DNA from: an uncultured Flavobacteriaceae bacterium
Lineage (GTDB): Bacteria; Bacteroidota; Bacteroidia; Flavobacteriales; Flavobacteriaceae
Assembly: GCA_934675205.1 (NCBI GenBank)
Contig: CAKUPQ010000002.1
Coordinates: forward strand, 186,001-250,000
DNA length: 64,000 bases
Reading direction: 5' to 3'
Shown here: piece by piece, positions 33,098-41,027 of the stretch
Numbering within the stretch: the first letter of the stretch is position 1
How the letters are laid out: each line of letters starts with the position of its first letter
The notes under the pieces: generated by a model
Told to the model about the DNA's origin: nothing
Databases searched by the model: none
What the model saw: the letters and a program-made list of their open reading frames with translations, nothing else
Program-made: the position numbers and the translations under genes

Positions 33098-35291
33098 TTT
33101 TTCTCAAAAACTCAAAATCCAACTGTTTTTTGACCAAATCTGCATTTTTCACTTTTACCCAAACTTCATCTCCGAGCTGAATAATATTTTTTGAAATTTC
33201 TCCGACAAGGGCATATTGTTTTTCGTCAAAAGTGTAATAATCTTCTTTAATATCACGGATTCTGACCATTCCTTCGCATTTATTGGAAACGATTTCCACA
33301 TAAATTCCCCATTCGGTAACTCCCGAAATCACTCCCAAAAACTCCTCATCTTTGTGGTCTTGCATATATTTTATCTGCATATATTTGATACTGTCCCGTT
33401 CCGCATTTGAGGCTAACATTTCCATATTCGAGCAATGCAGACATTTTTCTTCGTACACTTCTTCACTAACTGATTTTCCTCCGTCAAGATAAAACTGCAA
33501 AAGGCGATGAGCTATGATATCGGGATAACGTCTGATTGGAGAGGTAAAATGCGAATAATAATCAAAAGCCAATCCGTAGTGTCCGATATTATCAGTCGAA
33601 TATTTGGCTTTGCTCATACTTCGTATGGCTAAGGTATCGACCAAATTCTGTTCCTTTTTCCCTTGAACATCAACAAGTAACTTATTCAGTGATTTTGTAA
33701 TGTCTTTTTTGGATTTCAGGTTGATGGAATATCCGAATTTTGAGATGATTCCTTGTAATCCCAATAATTTTTCATCATCAGGTTCATCGTGAATGCGATA
33801 AACATAAGTTTTCTTTTGTTTTCCGATAAATTCCGAAACTTTTCGGTTGGCCAAAAGCATAAATTCCTCAATCAAGTGGTTGGAATCTTTTTGTTCTTTA
33901 AAATAAACTCCGACAGGCTCTGCGTTTTCGTCCAAGTTGAATTTCACTTCTACTTTATCGAATGAAATCGCTCCGTTCTGCATTCGTTTTTTACGGAGAA
34001 TTTTAGCCAATTTATCCATCGTAAGCGTAGCATTTACGATGTTTTTATCGACTTTGTAGGCTTCTCCCGTAAGTGAAATTTCACTCGGAATCGCATCTTT
34101 TTTGGTTTCGATAATATGTTGAGCTTCTTCATACGAAAGTCGTTTATCCGAATAAATTACCGTTCGTCCGAACCATTGGTTTACGATTTCGGCTTTTTCG
34201 TTCAAATCAAAAACGGCAGAAAACGTATATTTTTCTTCTTCCGGACGAAGTGAACAGGCAAAATTCGACAATATTTCGGGCAACATCGGAACAACCCTAT
34301 CCACTAAATAAACCGAAGTTGCTCTTTGATAGGCTTCATCGTCTAAAATCGTTCTCTCCTCGATATAATGAGAAACATCGGCAATATGGATTCCGATTCG
34401 ATATTGTTTGCCTGTCTGTTCGGCAGACAGGTTTTCTAATACTTCAAACGAAAGAGCATCGTCAAAATCTTTGGCATCTTTGGGGTCAATCGTAAAAGTC
34501 AAAGCCTTTCGCATATCCCTGCGTTTTGCGATTTCTTCGGGAGTTATCGAAGTGTCTAACTTGTTTGCTTCTGTTTCAACCTCAATCGGAAAATCAGACG
34601 GAAGTCCGTATTCTGCCAAAATTGCGTGCATTTCGGTATTGTGTTCTCCGGGTTTTCCGAGTACTTTGACAACTTTTCCGAAAGGAGAATCAGCTTTTTT
34701 AGGCCAATCCACGATTTTTACCAAAACCACATCTCCGCTTTCAGCCTCTCCAAACAGGTCTTTTGGGACAAAAATATCAGTGTACATTTTCGGATTAGCA
34801 GTCTTTACAAACCCAAAATTTTTCTGAATATCAATGACTCCCACAAATTCTTCCCTGTATCTTTCGAGGATTTCCACAACTTCCGCTTCAGGACGTTTTC
34901 CACGTCTTCGGTTGTAGATGTAAACCTTTACTTTATCCTTATCCAAAGCGTGATTCAGGTTACTCAACGGAATAAAAACGTCTTCTGACAATTCCTCCGA
35001 CATAAAATAAGCCGTTCTTCGGGAAGTCATATCAATAGTTCCTGTGATATAATCTTGTGTTTCGATTATTTTGTATTTTCCCGTTTCAGGTTCTTCGAGG
35101 TGTCCTTGGGCTTTTATTAGCTTTAAGTCCTTGATAATCTGATTTCTACTTTGCGTGTCGTCCAATTCTAATCGGGCAGCAATTTGCTTGTAATTAAAGG
35201 TTTTATCAGATTCTTTTGAAAGGATTTTCAAGATTTTTTGGGTAAAATCTTTGTTTTTTTTACCCATTTTAAAAGATTTTTTCTTCTTCAT
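33087..35291 (-). CDS. rnr: Ribonuclease R
   Basis: 3'-5' exoribonuclease of the RNase II family that degrades structured RNA. 734 residues from the ATG at 35291 (an ATG two codons earlier is also possible). N-terminal helix-turn-helix-like and cold-shock domains, then the RNB catalytic domain with its aspartates in TIDPKDAKDFDDALSFE, HIADVSHYI and SPIRRYPDIIAHRLL, and a C-terminal S1 domain with a Lys-rich end. Between DALSFEVLE and YRIGIHIAD there is an extra peptide NLSAEQTGKQ encoded by a palindromic repeat (34411-34431). Likely still active, because the added residues lie in a loop. Confidence 0.95.
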   Translation of the reverse strand: MKKKKSFKMGKKNKDFTQKILKILSKESDKTFNYKQIAARLELDDTQSRNQIIKDLKLIKAQGHLEEPETGKYKIIETQDYITGTIDMTSRRTAYFMSEELSEDVFIPLSNLNHALDKDKVKVYIYNRRRGKRPEAEVVEILERYREEFVGVIDIQKNFGFVKTANPKMYTDIFVPKDLFGEAESGDVVLVKIVDWPKKADSPFGKVVKVLGKPGEHNTEMHAILAEYGLPSDFPIEVETEANKLDTSITPEEIAKRRDMRKALTFTIDPKDAKDFDDALSFEVLENLSAEQTGKQYRIGIHIADVSHYIEERTILDDEAYQRATSVYLVDRVVPMLPEILSNFACSLRPEEEKYTFSAVFDLNEKAEIVNQWFGRTVIYSDKRLSYEEAQHIIETKKDAIPSEISLTGEAYKVDKNIVNATLTMDKLAKILRKKRMQNGAISFDKVEVKFNLDENAEPVGVYFKEQKDSNHLIEEFMLLANRKVSEFIGKQKKTYVYRIHDEPDDEKLLGLQGIISKFGYSINLKSKKDITKSLNKLLVDVQGKKEQNLVDTLAIRSMSKAKYSTDNIGHYGLAFDYYSHFTSPIRRYPDIIAHRLLQFYLDGGKSVSEEVYEEKCLHCSNMEMLASNAERDSIKYMQIKYMQDHKDEEFLGVISGVTEWGIYVEIVSNKCEGMVRIRDIKEDYYTFDEKQYALVGEISKNIIQLGDEVWVKVKNADLVKKQLDFEFLRKNEL
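34411..34431. repeat. CCTGTCTG palindrome inserted in frame in rnr
   Basis: CCTGTCTG (34411-34418), loop TTCGG, CAGACAGG (34424-34431), wholly within the rnr reading frame and coding for part of NLSAEQTG on the minus strand. It shares the CCTGNC/GNCAGG plan with intergenic copies at 15923-15938 and 45481-45496. Confidence 0.75.
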
Positions 35292-35430
35292 ATTCATTCT
35301 ATAATATTTGCATAGTTACAAAAATTAAGCCTATTGTTGTTAAAAATAAGGTTATTTTTACATTAGTTTTGTATTTTTGATATCGGCTTTCGTATGTTAA
35401 GAAATGGTTATTACAATATTTTATTAGTAT

Positions 35431-35438
35431 TAATTTTG
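35431..35438 (+). promoter_or_regulatory. -7 element for the response regulator gene
   Basis: TAATTTTG, exact TAnnTTTG, 77 bp before the ATG at 35515. The rest of the 220-bp spacer shows no other gene. Confidence 0.5.
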
Positions 35439-35514
35439 TGTAAAGAACTAAAAATAAATATTATATGTGACTAATTTTACACTCAAATAAACAACACGAA
35501 CTATTTTCTAAAAA

Positions 35515-36195
35515 ATGAAAAAGAAAGACATTAAGATTCTGTTGGTTGATGACGAACAGGATATTTTGGAAATCGTAGGATATAATCTTTCTCAAGAGGG
35601 TTATAAAATCATTACAGCCCAAAACGGAAAGGAGGCAGTAACCAAAGCCAAAAAGGAACAGCCACACCTGATTATTATGGACGTGATGATGCCTGAAATG
35701 GACGGAATCGAAGCGGTTGAAACTATCCGAAAAATCCCTGAATTAAGTGAGGTGATCATCACGTTCTTGACAGCAAGAGCAGAGGATTATTCGCAAGTGG
35801 CAGGATTTGATGTAGGTGCAGACGATTACATCACAAAACCTATAAAACCAAAGGTTTTGGTAAGCAAAGTAAAAGCACTTTTAAGACGACTTAAAGACGA
35901 AAAACATCAAGATACCATTACACTTTCGGGAATGGAAATCAATCGGGAAGAGTACAAAATCATAAAAGATGGCAAAGAAATTATCTTACCTAAAAAAGAA
36001 TTCGAATTGCTTTATCTTCTTGCCTCAAAACCCGGGAAAGTGTTCAAAAGAGAAGAGATTTTAAGTAAAGTATGGGGAAATGACGTAGTAGTCGGAGGAA
36101 GAACCATAGACGTACATATCCGAAAACTTCGTGAAAAAATCGGAGAAGACCTGTTCAAAACTATCAAAGGAGTCGGGTATAAGATTGATTTATAA
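35515..36195 (+). CDS. OmpR/PhoB-family response regulator
   Basis: 226 residues. Receiver domain (1-120) with the acidic pocket VDDEQD (11-16), phosphoacceptor D56 in IMDVMMPEMDG, the conserved threonine in FLTARAED and lysine in DDYITKPIKP. A winged-helix DNA-binding domain (about 130-226) ends with VVGGRTIDVHIRKLREKIG and KTIKGVGYKI. PhoB-like in layout. No histidine kinase gene lies beside it in this window, so its sensor and targets are unknown. Confidence 0.93.
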   Translation: MKKKDIKILLVDDEQDILEIVGYNLSQEGYKIITAQNGKEAVTKAKKEQPHLIIMDVMMPEMDGIEAVETIRKIPELSEVIITFLTARAEDYSQVAGFDVGADDYITKPIKPKVLVSKVKALLRRLKDEKHQDTITLSGMEINREEYKIIKDGKEIILPKKEFELLYLLASKPGKVFKREEILSKVWGNDVVVGGRTIDVHIRKLREKIGEDLFKTIKGVGYKIDL

Positions 36196-36199
36196 TCTT

Positions 36200-36256
36200 A
36201 GGACTCAAGTATTAAGTATTAAGACTGAACACTACAACTGAGCACTGAAAACTAAA
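36200..36256. repeat. Degenerate 7-bp array (AAGTATT/ACTGAA units)
   Basis: The spacer after the response regulator reads as approximate heptamers: AAGTATT, AAGTATT, AAGACTG, AACACTA, CAACTGA, GCACTGA, AAACTAA. Unit sequence drifts from AAGTATT to ACTGA-type. Confidence 0.55.
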
Positions 36257-36290
36257 AATTTATCCGTACTTTTGGATAAATTTTTTGTTT

Positions 36291-36536
36291 ATGAAAGTAT
36301 CCGTTGATATTAGTCTTTATCCGTTACATAAAGAATACCAAAAACCGATTTTGGATTTTATCCAAGAATTAAGGGAATCCGAATTTAAAATAATCGAAAA
36401 CAATTTAAGCACTCAAGTTTATGGAGATTACGACAAAGTAATGTCTTTTTTGAACTCAAAAATCAAAGAGGTGTTTTTTGACGAAAATCTGTATGTTTTT
36501 GTTCTGAAAATAATCAAAGGAGACAGGAGTAATTAG
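36291..36536 (+). CDS. Thiamine-binding (YkoF/MTH1187-type) small protein
   Basis: 81 residues from the ATG at 36291. The ferredoxin-like pattern of the MTH1187/YkoF family is visible: strand VSVDISLYPL, helix YQKPILDFIQEL, strand FKIIENNLSTQVYGDY, helix VMSFLNSKIKEVF and strand NLYVFVLKIIKG. The STQVYGDYD turn is typical. Members bind thiamine or its precursors. It stands directly before pnuC on the same strand, separated by a CAGTCGCAGT repeat, so a vitamin-related role fits, but the ligand is inferred. Confidence 0.75.
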   Translation: MKVSVDISLYPLHKEYQKPILDFIQELRESEFKIIENNLSTQVYGDYDKVMSFLNSKIKEVFFDENLYVFVLKIIKGDRSN

Positions 36537-36540
36537 TTTA

Positions 36541-36582
36541 CAGTCGCAGTTTTCAGTTTTCAGACTGCCCCAACTGCGACTG
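36541..36582. repeat. CAGTCGCAGT inverted repeat before pnuC
   Basis: CAGTCGCAGT (36541-36550) and its complement ACTGCGACTG (36573-36582), with TTTTCAG repeats between. Same family as 2583-2623. It separates the small thiamine-binding-type gene from pnuC. Confidence 0.65.
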
Positions 36583-36599
36583 CGACTACCAACTAAAAA

Positions 36600-37211
36600 A
36601 TGGAACATCTTTTCGAACCCTATAAAACCTATTCCACAACGGATATAATCCTCGAAATCATTGCAGTTTTGTTTGCGATTGCAAGTGTTTTGTATTCCAA
36701 AAAGAACAACATAAAAGTATATCCGACAGGAATCGTCAGTACACTTGTTTTTGTTTATTTACTTTATAAATGGGAACTTTTCGGAGATATGATTATCAAT
36801 GTGTATTATTTTGTAATGAGCATTTACGGTTGGTATTTGTGGAGTACTGTTGCTAGTGATAAGCCGATTTTACCCATTACTAAAATGAGTCGTAAGGATT
36901 ATAAAATTTCGACTCTTATATTCATCTTTTCGACTATATTTGTAGCTTTAGTGTATTTCTATTTCGAAAAATTCGGAGTTTGGTGGAGTTATGTGGATAT
37001 TTTTACGACAGGACTGTTTTTTGTGGGAATGTATCTGCTTGCCAAACGAAAAGTCGAACATTGGATATTTCTGATTGTAGGCGATTTTATTTCGATTCCG
37101 TTGTATTATTTTAAAGGATATACAATAACGGGAATTTTGTTTGTGATTTACACGATTATAGCTGTTTTTGGATATTTAGAATGGAGAAAGATACATCAGA
37201 AAAACGTATAA
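36600..37211 (+). CDS. pnuC: PnuC-family vitamin transporter (probably nicotinamide riboside)
   Basis: 203 residues with seven membrane helices and the PnuC motifs IYGWYLWS (around residue 75) and VWWSYVDIFTTGLFFVGMYLLAKRK plus the final GDFISIPLYYFKG and FGYLEWRK. PnuC proteins are facilitators that trap their vitamin by phosphorylation inside the cell. The following, overlapping gene carries a NadR-type ribosylnicotinamide kinase domain, which argues for nicotinamide riboside. The upstream thiamine-binding-type gene leaves thiamine (PnuT-like) as an alternative. Overlaps the next gene by 31 bp. Confidence 0.88.
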   Translation: MEHLFEPYKTYSTTDIILEIIAVLFAIASVLYSKKNNIKVYPTGIVSTLVFVYLLYKWELFGDMIINVYYFVMSIYGWYLWSTVASDKPILPITKMSRKDYKISTLIFIFSTIFVALVYFYFEKFGVWWSYVDIFTTGLFFVGMYLLAKRKVEHWIFLIVGDFISIPLYYFKGYTITGILFVIYTIIAVFGYLEWRKIHQKNV

Positions 37212-39229
37212 AAATTGTTTTAATCGGACCTGAAAGTACAGGAAAAACGACTTTAGCCTCATTTTTGGCTGAATATTTCGATACGGTTTGGGTCAGGGAA
37301 TATTTGAGGGAATTTTCGGAAGAAAAGCTCAAAAACGAAAACAAATCAGTCGAAAAAACGGATAATTATACGCTTGTGAAAAATCAGATTTCGTTGGAAA
37401 ATGAGGCTCTGACTCGTGCCAATCGGTTTTTGTTTTGCGATACGAATTTCGTTCAGACAATGATTTATTCGGAATTGTATTTCGGAGAAGCAGATGATTT
37501 TTTTGCGGAATATATTGATAATCTGGATTATGATTTATATTTTTTAACCGATATTGATGTAGAGTGGGAAAATGACGGAATCAGAGATGCACCTTTTGAG
37601 AGGCAAAATCATTACCAATACTTTAAAAAACGATTGATGGAATTAAGCAGACCATTTATAGAAATTTCGGGAAATGAAGAGGAAAGAAAAGCGATAGCGG
37701 TTCAGCTTGTAAAAGATTTGGAACTGGCTCAAAAACGAGGTTTCACTTCTGATGATTTGGTAGAATTTACAAAAAGAGGAATTACGCTACATGAAGTTTT
37801 AAGACAGCTTGATGTTTTTGAACGAGGGATTCCGTGTGTGAATTTAGACCGACCTGCCACGATAAATGACGGAATTTTAAAACTTTCGGAAGACGAAATT
37901 CAGGAAAAAGCGTTTTTTTTTGATACAAATAAAAGTAAATATACGATTCAGAAATTTGTTCCTGCATCGGGAGCCGCAAGTAGAATGTTTCAGTTTTTGA
38001 GCAAGTTTTTGAGTGATTTTAACCCGGAAACCGATACGATAAACGCTTATATAAACCATAACAGAGCTTATGATTTGACTTCTTTTTTTGTCGGATTAGA
38101 GAAATTTCCGTTTTACAAAGAGGTGAAAAGTATTTTAAAATCCGATTTTCCTGATTATAAATCGTGGTCAAAAGATGTGTATTATTACACTTTCGTGACT
38201 ATTTTGCTGTCTGATAAATACCTGAATTATGCTAATTTACCCAAAGGAGTTCTGCCTTTTCACAAGAGAGATACACCTGTAAAAGAACACCTGAAAGAAG
38301 CTCTTTTGTATGCAGGTTCAAAAGTTCATTTTACGATTTCGGAGGAGCATTTGCAGACTTTTAATAAAACGGTTGAAATGTCCGACCAAAACGAATTTGA
38401 AATCGATTTTTCGTTCCAAAAAAAATCAACCGATACGATTGCAGTTCATTTTAACAAAACGCCTTTCCGTAAAAAATGCGGAAAAATTCTTTTCAGACAA
38501 GCAGGACACGGAGCTTTGTTGGAAAACCTGAACGATTTGGATTCGGATATTGTTTTTATCAAAAATATTGACAACGTAAGTTCTAATTATTTTGACGAAA
38601 TCATTTTGTATAAAAAGGCTTTGGGAGGAATGTTAATTGAACTGCAACAACAGATTTTTTCGTGCCTGAACGATTTGGAGCAGAATATTTCGGAGGATAA
38701 AATTGTAGCAATAAGCTTGTTTACCAAAAGTCTGAACATTACTATTCCGAATAATTTTGAAAGCCTGAATAAGCTGAACAAAATAGAATTTCTGAAAAAT
38801 AAACTCAATCGTCCTATTCGAATTTGCGGAATGGTAAAAAACGAAGGAGAACCCGGAGGAGGTCCGTTTTGGGTTAAAAACAGTAGGGGAGAAGTGTCGT
38901 TACAGATTGTAGAAGCATCACAAATAGACATATTGCACGAAGTTCAAAAGCAAATTTTGGAGCATTCGACCCATTTTAATCCTGTTGATTTGGTTTGCGG
39001 AATCAAAAATTACAAGGGAGAAAAATTTGATTTGCCCAAATACCGAGATGACAATACAGGATTTTTAACCGAAAAAACCAAAGAAGGCTACCCGATTATG
39101 GGGTATGAACTCCCCGGACTATGGAACGGAGCTATGTCCGATTGGATTTCGATATTTGCAGAGGTATCTCTAAAGACTTTTAATCCTGTTAAAACGGTTA
39201 ATGATTTGCTTAAACCTGCTCATCAATAA
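37181..39229 (+). CDS. NadR-type kinase fused to DUF4301
   Basis: 682 residues in one uninterrupted frame. Residues 1 to about 185 are a P-loop kinase of the NadR C-terminal type: GPESTGKTT (16-24), VREYLREFSEE, and FCDTNFVQTMIYSE, with the end at about RKAIAVQLV. From about 190 (FTSDDLVEFTKRGITLHEVLRQ) to the end is DUF4301, with PASGAASRMFQFL, KGVLPFHK and the final MGYELPGLWNGAMSDW. In the genomes I remember these are separate neighbours; no in-frame ATG or GTG is visible at the join. The kinase would phosphorylate nicotinamide riboside imported by PnuC; the DUF4301 role is unknown though it has a sugar-nucleotide-like or acyl P-loop style. Fusion versus sequencing effect cannot be decided here. 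Confidence 0.85.
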   Translation: MEKDTSEKRIKIVLIGPESTGKTTLASFLAEYFDTVWVREYLREFSEEKLKNENKSVEKTDNYTLVKNQISLENEALTRANRFLFCDTNFVQTMIYSELYFGEADDFFAEYIDNLDYDLYFLTDIDVEWENDGIRDAPFERQNHYQYFKKRLMELSRPFIEISGNEEERKAIAVQLVKDLELAQKRGFTSDDLVEFTKRGITLHEVLRQLDVFERGIPCVNLDRPATINDGILKLSEDEIQEKAFFFDTNKSKYTIQKFVPASGAASRMFQFLSKFLSDFNPETDTINAYINHNRAYDLTSFFVGLEKFPFYKEVKSILKSDFPDYKSWSKDVYYYTFVTILLSDKYLNYANLPKGVLPFHKRDTPVKEHLKEALLYAGSKVHFTISEEHLQTFNKTVEMSDQNEFEIDFSFQKKSTDTIAVHFNKTPFRKKCGKILFRQAGHGALLENLNDLDSDIVFIKNIDNVSSNYFDEIILYKKALGGMLIELQQQIFSCLNDLEQNISEDKIVAISLFTKSLNITIPNNFESLNKLNKIEFLKNKLNRPIRICGMVKNEGEPGGGPFWVKNSRGEVSLQIVEASQIDILHEVQKQILEHSTHFNPVDLVCGIKNYKGEKFDLPKYRDDNTGFLTEKTKEGYPIMGYELPGLWNGAMSDWISIFAEVSLKTFNPVKTVNDLLKPAHQ

Positions 39230-39302
39230 ACAGTTGCGTTTTCAGAAGAAAAAAATGATATAATTTTTCGTTTTTTTGTTTGGAGAATATAAAAACAGTT
39301 GT

Positions 39303-39310
39303 ATATTTGC
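39303..39310 (+). promoter_or_regulatory. -7 element for tRNA-Asn
   Basis: TATATTTG, exact TAnnTTTG, with a TTTG about 20 bp upstream (near 39280) as a candidate -33 element; tRNA starts 24 bp after it. Confidence 0.6.
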
Positions 39311-39333
39311 AACCACAAAAAAGGAAGTAAAAT

Positions 39334-39407
39334 TCCTCCTTAGCTCAGTTGGTTAGAGCATCTGACTGTTAATCAGAGGGTCCTTGGTTCGAGCCCAAGA
39401 GGGGGAG
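39334..39407 (+). tRNA. tRNA-Asn (anticodon GTT)
   Basis: 74-nt cloverleaf: acceptor TCCTCCT pairs with AGGGGGA (one U-G), D arm GCTC/GAGC, anticodon stem TCTGA/TCAGA with loop CTGTTAA (anticodon GTT), T stem CTTGG/CCAAG, T loop TTCGAGC, discriminator G73. CCA is not encoded. Confidence 0.97.
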
Positions 39408-39414
39408 CAGACAA

Positions 39415-39442
39415 ATCCAGTAAGTCATTGATTTACTGGATT
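39415..39442 (+). terminator. Hairpin after tRNA-Asn
   Basis: AAATCCAGTAA, short loop, TTTACTGGATTT followed by TGTGTTTTTG; likely terminator of the tRNA transcript. Confidence 0.65.
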
Positions 39443-39646
39443 TTGTGTTTTTGTTGAAAATATTTTATCCAACGAATTATCCAACTCTGCAAAAAAGCAC
39501 CACAATTTAAGTGATAAATACACTTCTAAATCCTTACCAATTTAATTTCTCTTTAATACGTTTTTAAACCCTATTTTTGATTGGATTGTTTCGTTTCTGT
39601 AAGATGATAAACAAAATATTTATGTAAAAATAAGTATTTGTTTTAT

Positions 39647-39660
39647 ATGATTTTAATCAT
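39647..39660 (+). promoter_or_regulatory. Crp/Fnr-type box upstream of the azurin-like gene
   Basis: Perfect palindrome ATGATTTTAATCAT. Its centre is 34 bp upstream of the centre of the -7-like TACCTTTA (39684-39691), so it would sit at about -41 to the transcript start, a class II activator position. The ATG is 72 bp downstream. One of five such boxes in 39.6-53 kb. Confidence 0.7.
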
Positions 39661-39732
39661 AAACTTATACGGATAAATCGAATTACCTTTACACCATTAA
39701 AATAAAGTTTAATTTAAAATCATACTAAAATC

Positions 39733-40248
39733 ATGAAAAATTTTTTTAAAAGTATTGCTTTACTTACGTTAGTTATTGGGGTTACTTCTTGTAAAGACAG
39801 TTCTACAACCAACACAACCGAATCGACTGATATTCACAATCACGAACATACAGAAGCTGTGGTTGAAGATACAAGATTTAAAGTTGAAATCGGAAGTAAT
39901 GACCAAATGCAATTTGATAAAAATGAGCTAAAAGTTCCGGTAGGAGAGCCTGTAGTTCTTACTTTGACACACAACGGGAAAATGGCAAAAAACGTAATGG
40001 GACACAATCTCGTATTGCTTAAACAAGGTGTGGATTTCCAAAGTTTTGCAGAAAAAGCAACTCTTGCAGCCGATACGGAATATATTCCTGCATCTGAAGA
40101 AGGAAATATCATTGCTCATACCAAAGTAATCGGAGGTGGAGAATCTGATACAATTGAGTTTACTGTTACAGAAGCAGGAACCTATGAGTTTTTGTGTACT
40201 TTTCCGGGACATTATGCCATTATGAGAGGAGTTCTTATTGCTGAATAA
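39733..40248 (+). CDS. Azurin-like cupredoxin lipoprotein
   Basis: 171 residues: lipoprotein signal with VTSC (C20), a His/Glu-rich linker, then an azurin domain from about 48. All four type 1 copper ligands are visible: H91 (MGHNLVL), C155, H160 and M164 in FLCTFPGHYAIM. Such proteins carry single electrons in the periplasm, here anchored to a membrane; candidates for partners are the cytochrome c and NosZ encoded nearby. It is the first gene of a two-gene unit with ric, under a Crp/Fnr-type box. Confidence 0.92.
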   Translation: MKNFFKSIALLTLVIGVTSCKDSSTTNTTESTDIHNHEHTEAVVEDTRFKVEIGSNDQMQFDKNELKVPVGEPVVLTLTHNGKMAKNVMGHNLVLLKQGVDFQSFAEKATLAADTEYIPASEEGNIIAHTKVIGGGESDTIEFTVTEAGTYEFLCTFPGHYAIMRGVLIAE

Positions 40249-40259
40249 AAATCTTGATT

Positions 40260-40982
40260 ATGGAAACTTTAGAAAAAACACCTGTCGGGGAAATTGTAGC
40301 ACAAGATTTCAGAACGGCTGCACTTTTCTCAAAATTAGGGATTGATTTCTGCTGTAAAGGTCATCGTACTTTGGAAGAAGTCAGCAACAAAAAATCATTA
40401 AATGCATCTGAGCTTTCAAAACAGCTCAAAGAAATCATCGAAACAAAAGGGAATAATACCATTGATTTTAAATCTTGGGATTTGGATTTGTTAGCTGATT
40501 ATGTGGAGAAAACACATCACAGATACGTAGAAGAAAAAACACCTGTTTTGTTGGCTTTCCTGTCAAAGTTGTGCAAAGTTCACGGAGAAAGACACCCCGA
40601 ACTTTTTGAAATCAACAGGATTTTTAATGAGTCTGCACAGGATTTGGCAGCTCATATGAAAAAGGAAGAACTGATTCTGTTTCCGTTTATCCGAAAAATG
40701 GTGCAATCACGAATTACAAATCAGCCTTTGCAAACTCCCCATTTCGGAACGGTTGACAATCCGATTGCAATGATGAAGCACGAACACGATACCGAAGGCG
40801 AACGATTCAGAGAAATTGCAAGACTGACCGATGATTATAATCCTCCGTCTGATGCTTGTAGCACATACAGAACAGCCTATTTAATGCTTCAGGAATTCGA
40901 AGAAGATTTGCACAAGCATATTCATTTGGAAAATAATATTCTGTTTATCAGAGCACAAGAAATGGAAAAGACATTCCATTAA
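40260..40982 (+). CDS. ric: RIC (ScdA/YtfE) di-iron protein for iron-sulfur cluster repair
   Basis: 240 residues from the ATG at 40260, 11 bp after the azurin-like gene. The N-terminal ScdA_N (DUF542) motif GIDFCCKGHRTLEE is present, followed by a hemerythrin-like bundle with HHRYVEE, HGERHPELFEI, HMKKEELILFPF, HEHDTEGERF and HKHIHLENNILF, supplying the His/Glu ligands of a di-iron site. RIC proteins restore clusters damaged by nitric oxide or peroxide. The pairing with an azurin under a Fnr-type box fits a nitrosative-stress role. Confidence 0.94.
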   Translation: METLEKTPVGEIVAQDFRTAALFSKLGIDFCCKGHRTLEEVSNKKSLNASELSKQLKEIIETKGNNTIDFKSWDLDLLADYVEKTHHRYVEEKTPVLLAFLSKLCKVHGERHPELFEINRIFNESAQDLAAHMKKEELILFPFIRKMVQSRITNQPLQTPHFGTVDNPIAMMKHEHDTEGERFREIARLTDDYNPPSDACSTYRTAYLMLQEFEEDLHKHIHLENNILFIRAQEMEKTFH

Positions 40983-41027
40983 ACTCAATACTTTTTTTTC
41001 ATTTTACTTTAAGAAAGCATCAGATTT

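Larger units (their letters stand above)
39408..39732. other. 325-bp gene-free stretch after tRNA-Asn
   Basis: Holds an inverted repeat AAATCCAGTAA / TTTACTGGATTT (about 39415-39442) that probably ends the tRNA transcript, then about 200 bp without a credible reading frame or element, then the activator-type promoter of the azurin-like gene (39647-39691). No integrase, attachment-site duplication or other mobile feature was seen next to this tRNA. Confidence 0.6.

Noticed and set aside
36200..36290. TPP riboswitch upstream of the thiamine-binding-type gene
   Set aside because: No THI-box motif (CUGAGA/ACCUG..GAUCUGG) recognisable; the spacer is a degenerate heptamer array.
39334..39732. tRNA-Asn as a phage or island attachment site
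   Set aside because: No integrase gene, no duplicated tRNA end and no mobility gene on either side in the window.
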